From Anthoceros angustus (taxonomy: Eukaryota > Streptophyta > Anthocerotopsida > Anthocerotales > Anthocerotaceae), in assembly GCA_010909165.1 (NCBI GenBank), contig VJWM01000235.1, forward strand, positions 62,001 through 126,000: a DNA stretch of 64,000 bases. Direction: 5' to 3'. This document shows, one piece after another, positions 1 through 8,253 of this stretch. The notes beneath the pieces are model-generated. The model saw nothing but the letters and a program-made list of their open reading frames with translations, was not told the origin of the DNA and did not search any database. Every line of letters begins with the position of its first letter. The stretch's first letter is position 1. Both the position numbers and the translations under genes were made by a program.

Positions 1-64
1 CCAGCCAGAGGGTTGAAGAGACTTACAATAAAAGCCCATTCCGAGGCAGACAACTATAAGATTA

Positions 65-257
65 TGTTAAGTTTAGTAAGAGTTACATAACCCTAGCCAA
101 TAGTCAGGCGAGTTAGGCTAACCCAGCTCGTTAAGCGAACAGTCGCAGCCCTACGAAGGGGTGCCCGGGTCCCCTATAAAGGGCCCCTAACCTATGAATT
201 TTCTAATCTTTTCTAATTCATGCTTCCGCTATTTTCTATACATTAGGAAAGTTTACA
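65..257 (+). repeat. 5' LTR
   Basis: Begins TGTTAAG, ends TTTACA. Contains CTATAAAGGG near 172-181, a plausible TATA-type element of the LTR promoter. It differs from the 3' LTR by one A in a homopolymer and at least one substitution (TCTAATC versus TCTGATC). Confidence 0.92.
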
Positions 258-271
258 TGGTATCAGAGCTT
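258..271 (+). promoter_or_regulatory. Primer-binding site for initiator tRNA-Met
   Basis: TGGTATCAGAGCT lies directly after the left LTR. This is the classic plant copia primer-binding site, complementary to the 3' end of initiator methionine tRNA. Confidence 0.9.
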
Positions 272-299
272 TGGCTCTACTGAGGCCTGCAACTGGGAG

Positions 300-2000
300 G
301 GCGCCACGGCTGCCCCGTGGCGCCCTGCCGCTCCCCTCTGGTTCCCTAGTGGTGGAGGAAAGAAAAGGAAAAAAACCAGCATCCTACTGTCACTAGGATA
401 GGCAGGTTCTTTTCCCCTTCCTCAGCCATCCAGATCACTAGAAGAGAAAAAAAAAAACAGCAAAACCGCAATATGATCGGCACCCCGTCCGGGTACTGAT
501 CCGCTGGAGGAACGCTAAACATCGGAGTTCTGAGAAGAACTTGGACATTGGCCCCCCCTTCCATCCGACTTGAATTGAATTACAGTCACACTTCTGATAT
601 CAGAAGGCAGATCCAAAGATGAGCTTAAAACCGGGCCGTTCCCCCCCTCACCCGCTCCCTTCTTGTCGCAGCTTGCAACCCCCCAGCCCGCGCCCTTCTC
701 TGCCACTATTCTAATGGCCCCCAAACGTGGAATTGTTCCCCAGCGTGTTCTATGCTTGAGGCCCCAGCGTCTTTCTTTGGCCAGGACCTCGAATCGTAGG
801 AAGGCCAGACCATCTGGCAGAAGGTGCTGTTCGAAGGCTACAATTTCTAGAGCATCTAGGAGAAGACACCGGGCGAAGGACAGAACATGGAAATGTGCCA
901 CCTTCTATGATTGTCTTCGTCACTGTGTTTGCTCTCCCACCTCCAGCCCTCGAGTGGACTGTGTGGTCCATGGGTTCAGTGAAGACATACCTTGAATTGC
1001 TGGAGGCTTTTTAAAAATTGCTGATGAAGAACCCCTCCATGGCAACCTAATCCTGCAATCTTCCAAACTACCTACCAAGAAGGATTCCTCGGTATCTTCC
1101 GGCCAAACAACATCTCAGAGGTGGCACAATTCTGGGCGCTCCACCTCTCCCCAGCCCCTGGACACCGAATCGCTAAAGGATTTCAGCGCACCACTCTGCG
1201 ATTGGCCTGGAGATTTCATATCACAGGAGCGTCTGCAGAGCCCTCCTCCCGGCCTCCCACGGCGCTCAATTCCCGAGGCAGGGAGGCGCGGGCGCCGAGC
1301 CGCTCTGGCGCACTGTCGGAAGGCAGGCGCGGCGTGGGGATCGTCGCGGGCGCATACACAACGGGCGCCGAGCTTGCGGGAGGCGTCTGCGGGAGGCGCG
1401 GGGCCTGAATTGCAGGTGCGGGCGCCAGATCCGACCAGTGCGCCGCCGGCAGGCGCCCGGCCTGGCCCAGCGGGCGGTCGCGGCGTGGAGGGTCGCGGGG
1501 GCCTGAAGTCCGAGAAGGCAAGGGGCAAGGGGGAGGGTGCAGGTACGGGCGCGGGCGCCGGTGGGGATGGCCGCGTGTCGGCCAAGGGCGAGGAGATTCC
1601 AACGGGCGCGGATGCGCGATGCATGAGGCCGGGATCCCGAGGTTCCCGCCCGCCGTGGGCTCCCGAGCGAACGCAGGCGCGGGCGCCGAGCTTGCGGGAG
1701 GCGCGGGCGCCAGAGGTGCCCGTGGACGGCGGGCCGGCCGATCAACCGTGCCCGTGCACTCAGAAGGGCCCGGCCTCTGCCGTCCTTATTTTTTCCATTC
1801 TTCCGTCTTCCGCAAAACTCAAACGGATGCGCCAGCGGGAATCGAACCCACGACCGCAGCCCCTAGAAAAGGCTGAAGCCACGTACCTTACAAAACCAAG
1901 AAGAAAGCCCGGTGAGAGAAACCACAAAGAAAGGAAAAAGAAGAAAGAAGACACAACAAGGGAGAACTCTCACAGGAGAAATTAAGAGCCAGTAAGAGAG
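300..2000 (+). other. Long leader of the element, with a GC-rich insert
   Basis: About 1.7 kb separates the primer-binding site from gag, much longer than usual for copia elements. The part at about 1230-1760 is extremely GC- and CpG-rich, with recurring GGGCGCCGAGC blocks at about 1288, 1365 and 1683. The long frames crossing it on both strands look like composition artefacts: they are Arg/Pro/Ala/Gly-rich and carry no domain I recognise. It may be captured host sequence; that is inference. Confidence 0.5.
1825..1905 (-). other. tRNA-like pol III promoter (possible SINE head)
   Basis: Read on the minus strand, GGTTCGATTCC at about 1842-1852 matches the pol III B-box and sits in a T-arm-like hairpin, GTGGG/CCCGC. 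About 45 bases upstream TGGTTTTGTAAGG resembles a degenerate A-box. No full cloverleaf can be folded, as there is no matching 5' acceptor strand, so it is not a tRNA gene. A tRNA-derived SINE fragment inside the leader is the best reading, held weakly. Confidence 0.3.
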
Positions 2001-2249
2001 GGACTATTGTTTTCTTCAAGGATCTTTTGTCGGCACTCGTGGAGGAGAGATTCCTTTGTTCACCTGCCACACCAACAACCTACGACAAGGATTCAAGCCG
2101 AAGTCTTATGACCACAACTTACCGAGACGTGGTGAATCAACTTATACAACACTTCAACTCACTTTCGCTCGACGCTACCGCTTCCATGGCTAGCAGCACT
2201 TCCTCCCTATGGGGTATGCAGATTCTTCATCGACCAAATCAAAGAGAAG

Positions 2250-3010
2250 GATCGATTCGACGGCCAACACTATCCGGTGTGGCGCGTGCGAATGAAATCC
2301 ATTTTGATAGGTCGAGGCGTCTGGAAGGTCGTGGACGGCACCTACCCTAAGCCGACCTCCACTTCCATCCCTCCACCTTCCGCTGCGGATATAGGGAAAT
2401 GGGAGTACCTCAACGGGATAGCTATGGCACTCCTGATCAGCGGACTCGACTCAAGCCTGGTGCCCAGCGTGGAGTTCCTCACGGAGGCTTCTGCCATATG
2501 GGACCAGCTATCAAACACGTACAACGTTAACAATGTTCTAACCTTATGGTATGAATTCAACGCCCTCAAGATGAAGGAGTCGAGATCGGTGGCGGCTCAC
2601 ACATCTAAGTTCCGGCGATTGCGAGGCGGTAGCCTCTCGGCTCAACGATGACCGAGGTGGCCGCACTCAACTCTAATGAGTTTCCAGTTCTTACCAACAT
2701 TTCACTCCTGACTTTGATCGATGGCGACCAGCACCACCGCTCAACCTCCTCTCCGATGGAGGACATTATTGGTGCTCAGACGGCGAGGGCAGGCCGCCTA
2801 GTTTCTGCAGGAGGGTCCAAGCCTAATGCAGATAGGGCGCTTTCCACCCGTTTCAAGCCCGGGAGGAATTCGAAGGGCAAGGCGAACTTCACCCCTAAAG
2901 GTGACTCAACCTCTGCCCCTCCTCACCGAGTTGGGAACTGCTATTGGTGCGGAACTGCCGGCCATTGGGCACGAGAGTGCCGCCAGAGAGAGGCCGGAGA
3001 GAAGACTTAG
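2250..3010 (+). pseudogene. Decayed copia gag with zinc knuckle
   Basis: One frame from about 2253 starts with RFDGQHYPVWRVRM, followed by IGRGVWKVVDG, the typical start of a copia gag (UBN2-type) domain with aromatic and Trp landmarks. That frame closes near 2650 and the signal moves to another frame, which ends at 3010 with a CCHC zinc knuckle (C-x2-C-x4-H-x4-C, starting NCYWCGTAGHW at about 2937). The frameshift lies near 2610-2650. Intact copia gag would cover both parts in one frame, so no full-length Gag can be made. The product would be the nucleocapsid/capsid protein that packages element RNA. Confidence 0.8.
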
Positions 3011-3124
3011 CTCCGGAGGAGCGATTTGACTTGTGACAGGGCCAGGCGGTTGAGGAACGCCAACACAGCGAAGGCAAGGACCGTGAAGATACTTGCGGTT
3101 TGCCTCAACACCCAGGTGCATTAG

Positions 3125-3190
3125 GATGCGGGGTGGTACCTGAACAGTGGAGCCATCGCCCACATATGCAACGATCATACTCTATTCACC
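3125..3190 (+). pseudogene. Copia protease active-site remnant with Asp to Asn change
   Basis: The frame reads WYLNSGAIAHICNDHT. Copia proteases have W-x2-DSGAT-x-H here. The catalytic aspartate position is AAC (Asn) at 3143-3145. The stretch is only about 20-30 codons before similarity fades, and a stop codon lies just upstream near 3121. It marks where gag-pol once continued and shows that pol was deleted soon after the protease motif. Confidence 0.6.
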
Positions 3191-3637
3191 AAGTGGACAC
3201 TCGTGACCAAGGAGAGAGTGTTACTTGGTGATGAGAGCGAACCAGCCGCCAATCATGGGACAAAGCACTTGCGAACTTCCTCACGAAGGATGGTTGGCCA
3301 CCTTGGAGCCTGCTCCCGTCCATAAATAGGCGAGGCGGTGTCTATGACTCACCGGAAGGAAGGCGATCTCGAGATGCTTGATTCAAGGGAGTCATGTCGC
3401 TTTTCGGACAACAAATCGACTTGGGCCTCTTCACGGTAGTGCCTCAAGGCGGCTCAGGCTCTCATTCACCGGGAGTGGACCCGCCGCCACCCTCGTAGCC
3501 TGGCATCCCTGACTGCCGGAGAGAAGACTTAGCTCAGGAGGGCGCGCCCGCAGGCGTCACTCCATGGAAGATAGTCTCCACCGCTGGTCAGGTTACGTCC
3601 AGCTTAAGAGGGAGTCATAGCTTAGGTTATGTTACCC

Positions 3638-3648
3638 TTAAGAGGGAG
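3638..3648 (+). promoter_or_regulatory. Polypurine tract
   Basis: TTAAGAGGGAG abuts the 3' LTR start and would prime plus-strand DNA synthesis. The same 11 bases occur at 3604-3614, so the tract is duplicated within 45 bases. Confidence 0.8.
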
Positions 3649-3842
3649 TGTTAAGTTTAGTAAGAGTTACATAACCCTAGCCAATAGTCAGGCGAGTTAG
3701 GCTAACCCAGCTCGTTAAGCGAACAGTCGCAGCCCTACGAAGGGGTGCCCGGGTCCCCTATAAAAGGGCCCCTAACCTATGAATTTTCTGATCTTTTCTA
3801 ATTCATGCTTCCGCTATTTTCTATACATTAGGAAAGTTTACA
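3649..3842 (+). repeat. 3' LTR
   Basis: Same termini as the left copy, one base longer in an A run; followed directly by the target duplication GATTA at 3843-3847. Confidence 0.92.
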
Positions 3843-3869
3843 GATTAGCCAGCTAGAAAGGGCTAGAAA

Positions 3870-5185
3870 GGGCCTTCCAATAGGTGGCTATTGCGAACCA
3901 AGTAGCAGTATGAGGGAGCCCACAGGTCCTTACACCAGTGGCCCATTGCGAGCCGGACAAGAAAATTATAACATATATAATTAAGTGGGGATGGGTCACA
4001 TCCCATCTCGTTACTCCCGAACCAAATTTAAGAACCCTCATTAAGGGAGTTCTTATGCACTTCTGGCAAAGATGTCACTCCTCCGAGCAATGTTATAAAG
4101 TCTGAAGGTCGTTATGACCCATTGCAAGCCGAACAAGAAATGTGATATAATTGGGTGGGAATGGGTGACATGTCATCCCGGGTATCGAATTCAATGGTTC
4201 GGAGCAGAGAACCTTTAACCACGGAGTTCTTATGAACTCATGGCGAGGATGTCACTCCTTCTTAACTAGGGAGTTCTTATGAACTCATGGCGAGGATGTC
4301 ACTCCTTCTTAACTAGGGAGTTCTTATGAACTCATGTCGAGGATGCCACGCCTTCGAGCAATGTTAGGAAGCTTGAAGGTCTTTACTACAGGGGCCCATT
4401 GCGAGCCGCACAAGAAATATCATATATAAGTGGGTGGGATGGGTGACATTTCATCCCCGTAGTATTGAACCCGAGAACCCTTAACTAGGGAGTTCTTATG
4501 AACTCATGCCGAAAAATGAATCTCCTAGCCTGAAGTCTCAAGGAGCTGGCTAACAGACTAAAGATGCTTAGCCATATCAGGATCGTAAAGGATGTTATGC
4601 AAAAGCAAAGAGGTATTGTCCTTCAAATGAAAACAACAAGTACCAAAACCGTGTATAGAAAGTCTTATCTGTTGGTGCTCATCACCGAGCAAAACCTTCC
4701 CAGATGCTGTAGAAGCTTAAAGATTTCTCATCAGTTGCTTGTTGTGGCAGATGTGGGAAGTCGTCCCCCGAGTCAAGGTACCAAGAATCGGAGTCGTATC
4801 CCGTTGCTGCCAAGCAGACCACTCCTTCGAGCAATGTTAGGAAGCCTGAACGTTTTACTACAGGGGCCCATTGCGAGCCACATAAGAAATATCATATATA
4901 ATTGGGTGGGATGGGTGATATCTCATCCCCGTAGTATCAAATGTGAGAACCCTTAATCAGGGAGTTCTTATGAACTCATGGCCAAGATGTCACTCCTCTG
5001 AGAGAGTTCTTATGAACTCATGGCGAGGATGAACTCATGGCCAGGATGTTACCCCTATGAGAGGGTTCTTATAGACTCATCATGGTGAATCCTCCATGAG
5101 GATTCTTATGAACTTATGGGGATGATGTTATTCCTCGGGGTGGGTTCTTATGAAGTCATGCGAGGATGTCACTCCTCTAGGAGGA
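3870..5185. repeat. Degenerate tandem and higher-order repeat field
   Basis: Two motifs alternate. One is a unit of about 125 bases holding CCCATTGCGAGCC, an AAGAAAT-ATATATAA stretch and GGGATGGGTGACAT, seen at about 3937, 4110, 4388 and 4863. The other is GAGTTCTTATGAACTCATG followed by GCGAGGATGTCACTCC, repeated about ten times; at 4216-4345 it stands in near-perfect tandem with a period of about 46 bases. The core is an imperfect inverted repeat (AGTTCTTATGAACT). No coding sequence is evident; a 130-codon frame at 4564-4956 crosses repeat units and has no recognisable domain. Confidence 0.7.
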
Positions 5186-5820
5186 CGACCATGTTTAAAG
5201 TCATGTCATAAATTAAGACTAAAGATGAAAACGTAGCTAGGTAATCTATATGTCATGGGTAGCTAGGTATCTATATGTCATGGATAATGTGAATCGTGTG
5301 GAATTATTATCAATGAATATCAAAATAAACTATTGCGTATGATATACCTAGAACATTGTATATAAAACAGACTCTATTGAGGGGAAAATGATGGGAAGAG
5401 CCCATCCAGTGAAGGACAACAAATTGGTGACAGTAAAAAAGAGCAGCTAACCTCCCTACTGAAAGTCACCAACTTGTGCCAATAATGTGCAAGAAGAGTA
5501 AATGGCATGCATATTGTAGAGGAAGAGAGGATGCATCACGTGGTGTCGTTGTCATGTGAAGAATTGCTACTGCGAGTGCCCGTTGGAGGGCAATGGATAC
5601 ACGATGTCGGAAGAAAGCATAAGAAAGGGACAATGGATACGTGTTGTCGAAAGAATGCTATGAAATAAGGGAAAGCCTTGCGGCCCCTGTACCATGCCTG
5701 CAAGCATGGTTAGCTTTGGCACCATGCCTGCAAGCATGGTAAGCTTTGGCCCAAGACTGATAAATTAGTTAAAGTCCTTTGCTATCGCCCCATACGTTTC
5801 CAAGGCTAGGGGAATGAAGA
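5186..5820. other. Non-coding stretch with a short duplication
   Basis: No gene seen. ACCATGCCTGCAAGCATGGT, itself close to an inverted repeat, occurs twice at about 5690-5741, separated by TAGCTTTGGC. Confidence 0.5.
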
Positions 5821-5824
5821 GATG

Positions 5825-6020
5825 GCCCGTTGCATCCCATTGTACTTCTGGACCTTGCGAGCCCCGCTCGAGTTGCTGGCCCATTGCATCCCATTGTACT
5901 TCTAGACCTTGCGAGCCGCTGCTCCAATTGCCAGCCCGTTGCATCCCATTCTACTTCTGGACAATTGGAGCAGCCCGTTGCATCCCATTCTACCTCTGGA
6001 CCTTGCGAGCCGCCGCTCCA
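5825..6020. repeat. Tandem repeat, about 57-bp period
   Basis: GTTGCATCCCATT followed by TACTTCTGGACCTTGCGAGCC recurs at about 5829, 5883, 5939 and 5976 with small differences. The frames that cross it on both strands repeat the same residues and are not genes. Confidence 0.75.
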
Positions 6021-6048
6021 GTTGCTGCCCAACCTGACCCCATTGAAG

Positions 6049-6121
6049 TGACGTCATGTTGGGCAGCAACTGAAGTGACGTCATGTGACGTCATTGTAAT
6101 GACCCCATTGAAGTGACGTCA
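6049..6121. promoter_or_regulatory. Cluster of four TGACGTCA palindromes
   Basis: Perfect TGACGTCA sites lie at 6049-6056, 6076-6083, 6086-6093 and 6114-6121. This is the core bound by plant bZIP factors of the TGA and HY5 types. Part of the cluster comes from a local duplication (CCCCATTGAAGTGACGTCATGT occurs twice). The nearest gene lies with its 3' end facing the cluster, so a promoter role is not supported by position. Confidence 0.45.
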
Positions 6122-6963
6122 TGTGTAGGATCAGTTACAATGACATCTGGCGGCATCAGACCTGATCGCCATGGACGAGATACAAGTCAGGCCTGAGTAT
6201 GTGACCGCTGTATTAGAACATTGTATTGATTGTAGTACGATGTACTATGCATGACGGAGAATAGATAATGGATTAAGACAAACTTATGTGTAGGTGCAGA
6301 TAAGAAAGAGTGTGTATATGCATATGTATATAAACTAGGCCTGATTTACAATAAATATGCGGATGCATGACTTAAAATAGATTATCGGTTCATATAAGTT
6401 TGTATATAGTTGAAGGTAAGAAAGACTATGTATACACATATGTTTATAAACTTGATACGATTTAGAATGAATAGTCAATAAAAAAAAATTGTATGTGCCT
6501 GAAGACAAGAACAATAATATGCATGCATTAAATATAGAATATTATTATAAAATGATTTAAATTATTTTATATTCATAATAAATATGAAAAATTTCTTATA
6601 AGGTGACAGTGGTTGTTACATCGCGAGAGTACTAGCCATGGTGGTTAATAGGCAGGACAGCCGATAAAATTACATCCGAGAAAATTTAATCTCCAGAATC
6701 ACTTGGACAATAGCGTAAGAATCGATGGCATTTCCATCCATTATTTTCTCGGATGCCAGTCTTCCCGGTCGACGGTTAACATCAGATTATGCCTTGAAGG
6801 ATAGGGTTCTGCGTCCTCCACCTTAATGATCCTCTGAAGACACGTTCACAGCAACGTGAATGTCAAATACTTAGTGTGTTACCCTCTTGAATTTGCTTGA
6901 GTCGGCGTGCTGGTGCATGCCGCGTGATGGGTTGCTTTGCGAAGATGATGAACAAGGACCTTG
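6122..6963. other. AT-rich intergenic sequence
   Basis: No gene, RNA or structured repeat seen. The part around 6480-6600 is strongly AT-rich. Confidence 0.5.
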
Positions 6964-8253
6964 TTAGACAGCTTCAAAAATCATGACTCCCTTGGTGATG
7001 TCGGTTTTGTGGTGTGCAAACTCCCTGGACTTCTCATAAGCTTTAGGCCAAGGTTGCTTCCTTTCTTTGTCCTTGTGAGCCCCACCCCATGCACTTTTGT
7101 ATGTGGACGGATTGATGTCAAACTGGTCAGGCCTTCCTCCGCCTGGTGCAGGTGCAGGTGCAGGTGCGGAGGCAGGTGGAGAGGCCGGCTTTGAGGATGC
7201 ACAGGAGGTTTCAGGCTTGGAGGAGGCCGGAGGAGAGGCTGGCTTTGAGGATGCACATGAGGTTTCAGGCTTGGAGGAGGCCGGAGGAGAGGCTGGCTTT
7301 GAGGATGCACAGGAGGTTTCAGGCTTGGAGGAGGCCGGAGGAGAGGCTGGCTTTGAGGAGGCACACGAGGTTTCAGGCTTGGAGGAGGCCGGAGGAGAGG
7401 CTGGCTTCGAGGAGGCACACGATGAATCAGGCTTGGAGGTTGGAGGAGAGGCAGGTTTGGAGCAGGCAGGAGGAGACGCCGGTTTTGAGGATGCACAGGA
7501 TGAATCAGGCTTGGAGGAAGGGGGAGGAGAGGCAGTCTTGGAGCAGGCAGGAGGAGATGCTGGCTTCGATGAGGCACAGGACGAGGCAGGAGGAGAATTA
7601 GGGTTTGATGAAGCGCAGGGAGAGTCAGGTTTCTTGGATGCGCATGCGGGAGGGGAGGCAGGCTTGGAGGATGCGCAGGGAGGAGATGCAGGCTTAGGAG
7701 AGGTTGTTACCGCCTTGGACTGCAGGACACTGTCAGGCTTGGGGTTAGGGTCTCCCAGGGCCTCCGGATGGCCAAACACATGCGGGGTGAGCTCCTTGAC
7801 GCCGGGCTCCGGCACGGAGCGGGTGGTGAACTTGCAGGCCGTGGTGTAGGGCTTCTCGCCCACATGCGTACTCAGGCCCAGCGGCTTGGTGTACGACTTC
7901 TCCTTCTCCGGCTTGGTGGTTTCCTTGAGGATGGGCGCCGCGTAGGTCCTGGTGTCGGTGGGCTTGGCCGGCTTCCGGGCCGCCTGCAGCGCGTAGTCCG
8001 TCTTGGTGGTGTGGTCGATGGCGTGCACAGGCCACTGGTAGGGCGTGTAGTCGTAGGGGTTGATGGGAGGCCTGCCCTCGTCGAAGGGCGGAGGCTTCCC
8101 GGAGTGAGCTGGTGGAGGCGGGTGCAGCGCCAGGGTCACGTCCGTGGATTTGCGCCCCCACCATAGCTGGTCCCAATGCGGATCAAAGTTGGGGTTGTCC
8201 GTCCACATGGACTTCCTGCGCGCCCCCTGCGGCTTCCTCCCCCTCGACGCCAT
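6964..8253 (-). CDS. Unrecognised 429-aa protein with Pro/Ser/Lys repeat domain
   Basis: A single open frame runs from an ATG with GC-rich context to TAA. Residues 1-150 are rich in Tyr, Trp and Pro (for example PYDYTPYQWPVH and HTTKTDY) and look globular or filament-binding. Residues about 188-375 are low-complexity KPASPPASSKPETSCASS repeats, and residues 376-429 return to complex sequence, ending in GVMIFEAV. I do not recognise the family. Short Tyr/Thr/Lys motifs of the HTTKTDY kind are common in axonemal microtubule-inner proteins, so a sperm-flagellum protein is one possibility; this is a guess. A TTTGCAG just upstream of the ATG could be the acceptor of a 5'-UTR intron. The opposite strand also has a long open frame (7097-7849), a by-product of the repeat. 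Confidence 0.65.
   Translation of the reverse strand: MASRGRKPQGARRKSMWTDNPNFDPHWDQLWWGRKSTDVTLALHPPPPAHSGKPPPFDEGRPPINPYDYTPYQWPVHAIDHTTKTDYALQAARKPAKPTDTRTYAAPILKETTKPEKEKSYTKPLGLSTHVGEKPYTTACKFTTRSVPEPGVKELTPHVFGHPEALGDPNPKPDSVLQSKAVTTSPKPASPPCASSKPASPPACASKKPDSPCASSNPNSPPASSCASSKPASPPACSKTASPPPSSKPDSSCASSKPASPPACSKPASPPTSKPDSSCASSKPASPPASSKPETSCASSKPASPPASSKPETSCASSKPASPPASSKPETSCASSKPASPPASSKPETSCASSKPASPPASAPAPAPAPGGGRPDQFDINPSTYKSAWGGAHKDKERKQPWPKAYEKSREFAHHKTDITKGVMIFEAV
7214..7429 (-). repeat. Coding 54-bp tandem repeat, four units
   Basis: Units start at 7214, 7268, 7322 and 7376, with only a few substitutions between them, mostly swapping Thr/Asp/Ser or Ala/Glu codons. Each encodes 18 residues. 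Shorter, more diverged units continue to about 7660. The frame is kept because 54 is a multiple of three, which is consistent with repeat expansion under coding constraint. Confidence 0.85.

Larger units (their letters stand above)
65..3842 (+). mobile_element. Non-autonomous copia-type LTR element, gag only (TR-GAG-like)
   Basis: Two LTRs of 193 and 194 bp, nearly identical, bound the element. Both start TGTTAAG and end TTTACA, and the whole is flanked by the direct repeat GATTA at 60-64 and 3843-3847, which is a perfect target-site duplication. A primer-binding site follows the left LTR and a purine-rich tract precedes the right one. Inside are a long leader, a decayed gag with a zinc knuckle and a short protease-like remnant, but no integrase, reverse transcriptase or RNase H. 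An autonomous copia element is usually about 5 kb, so this is a non-autonomous derivative that must have been mobilised in trans. LTR similarity and the intact target duplication suggest a fairly recent insertion. Confidence 0.9.

Noticed and set aside
1825-1905. Functional tRNA gene
   Set aside because: Only a T-arm and B-box fit; the acceptor and anticodon arms do not pair.
1115-1985. Long overlapping open frames on both strands
   Set aside because: They follow from extreme GC content, overlap each other in several frames, are Arg/Pro/Gly/Ala-rich and show no domain.
7097-7849. 250-codon plus-strand gene opposite the repeat protein
   Set aside because: It is the reverse complement of the Pro/Ser repeat coding region; the minus-strand frame is longer and has complex, non-repeat ends.
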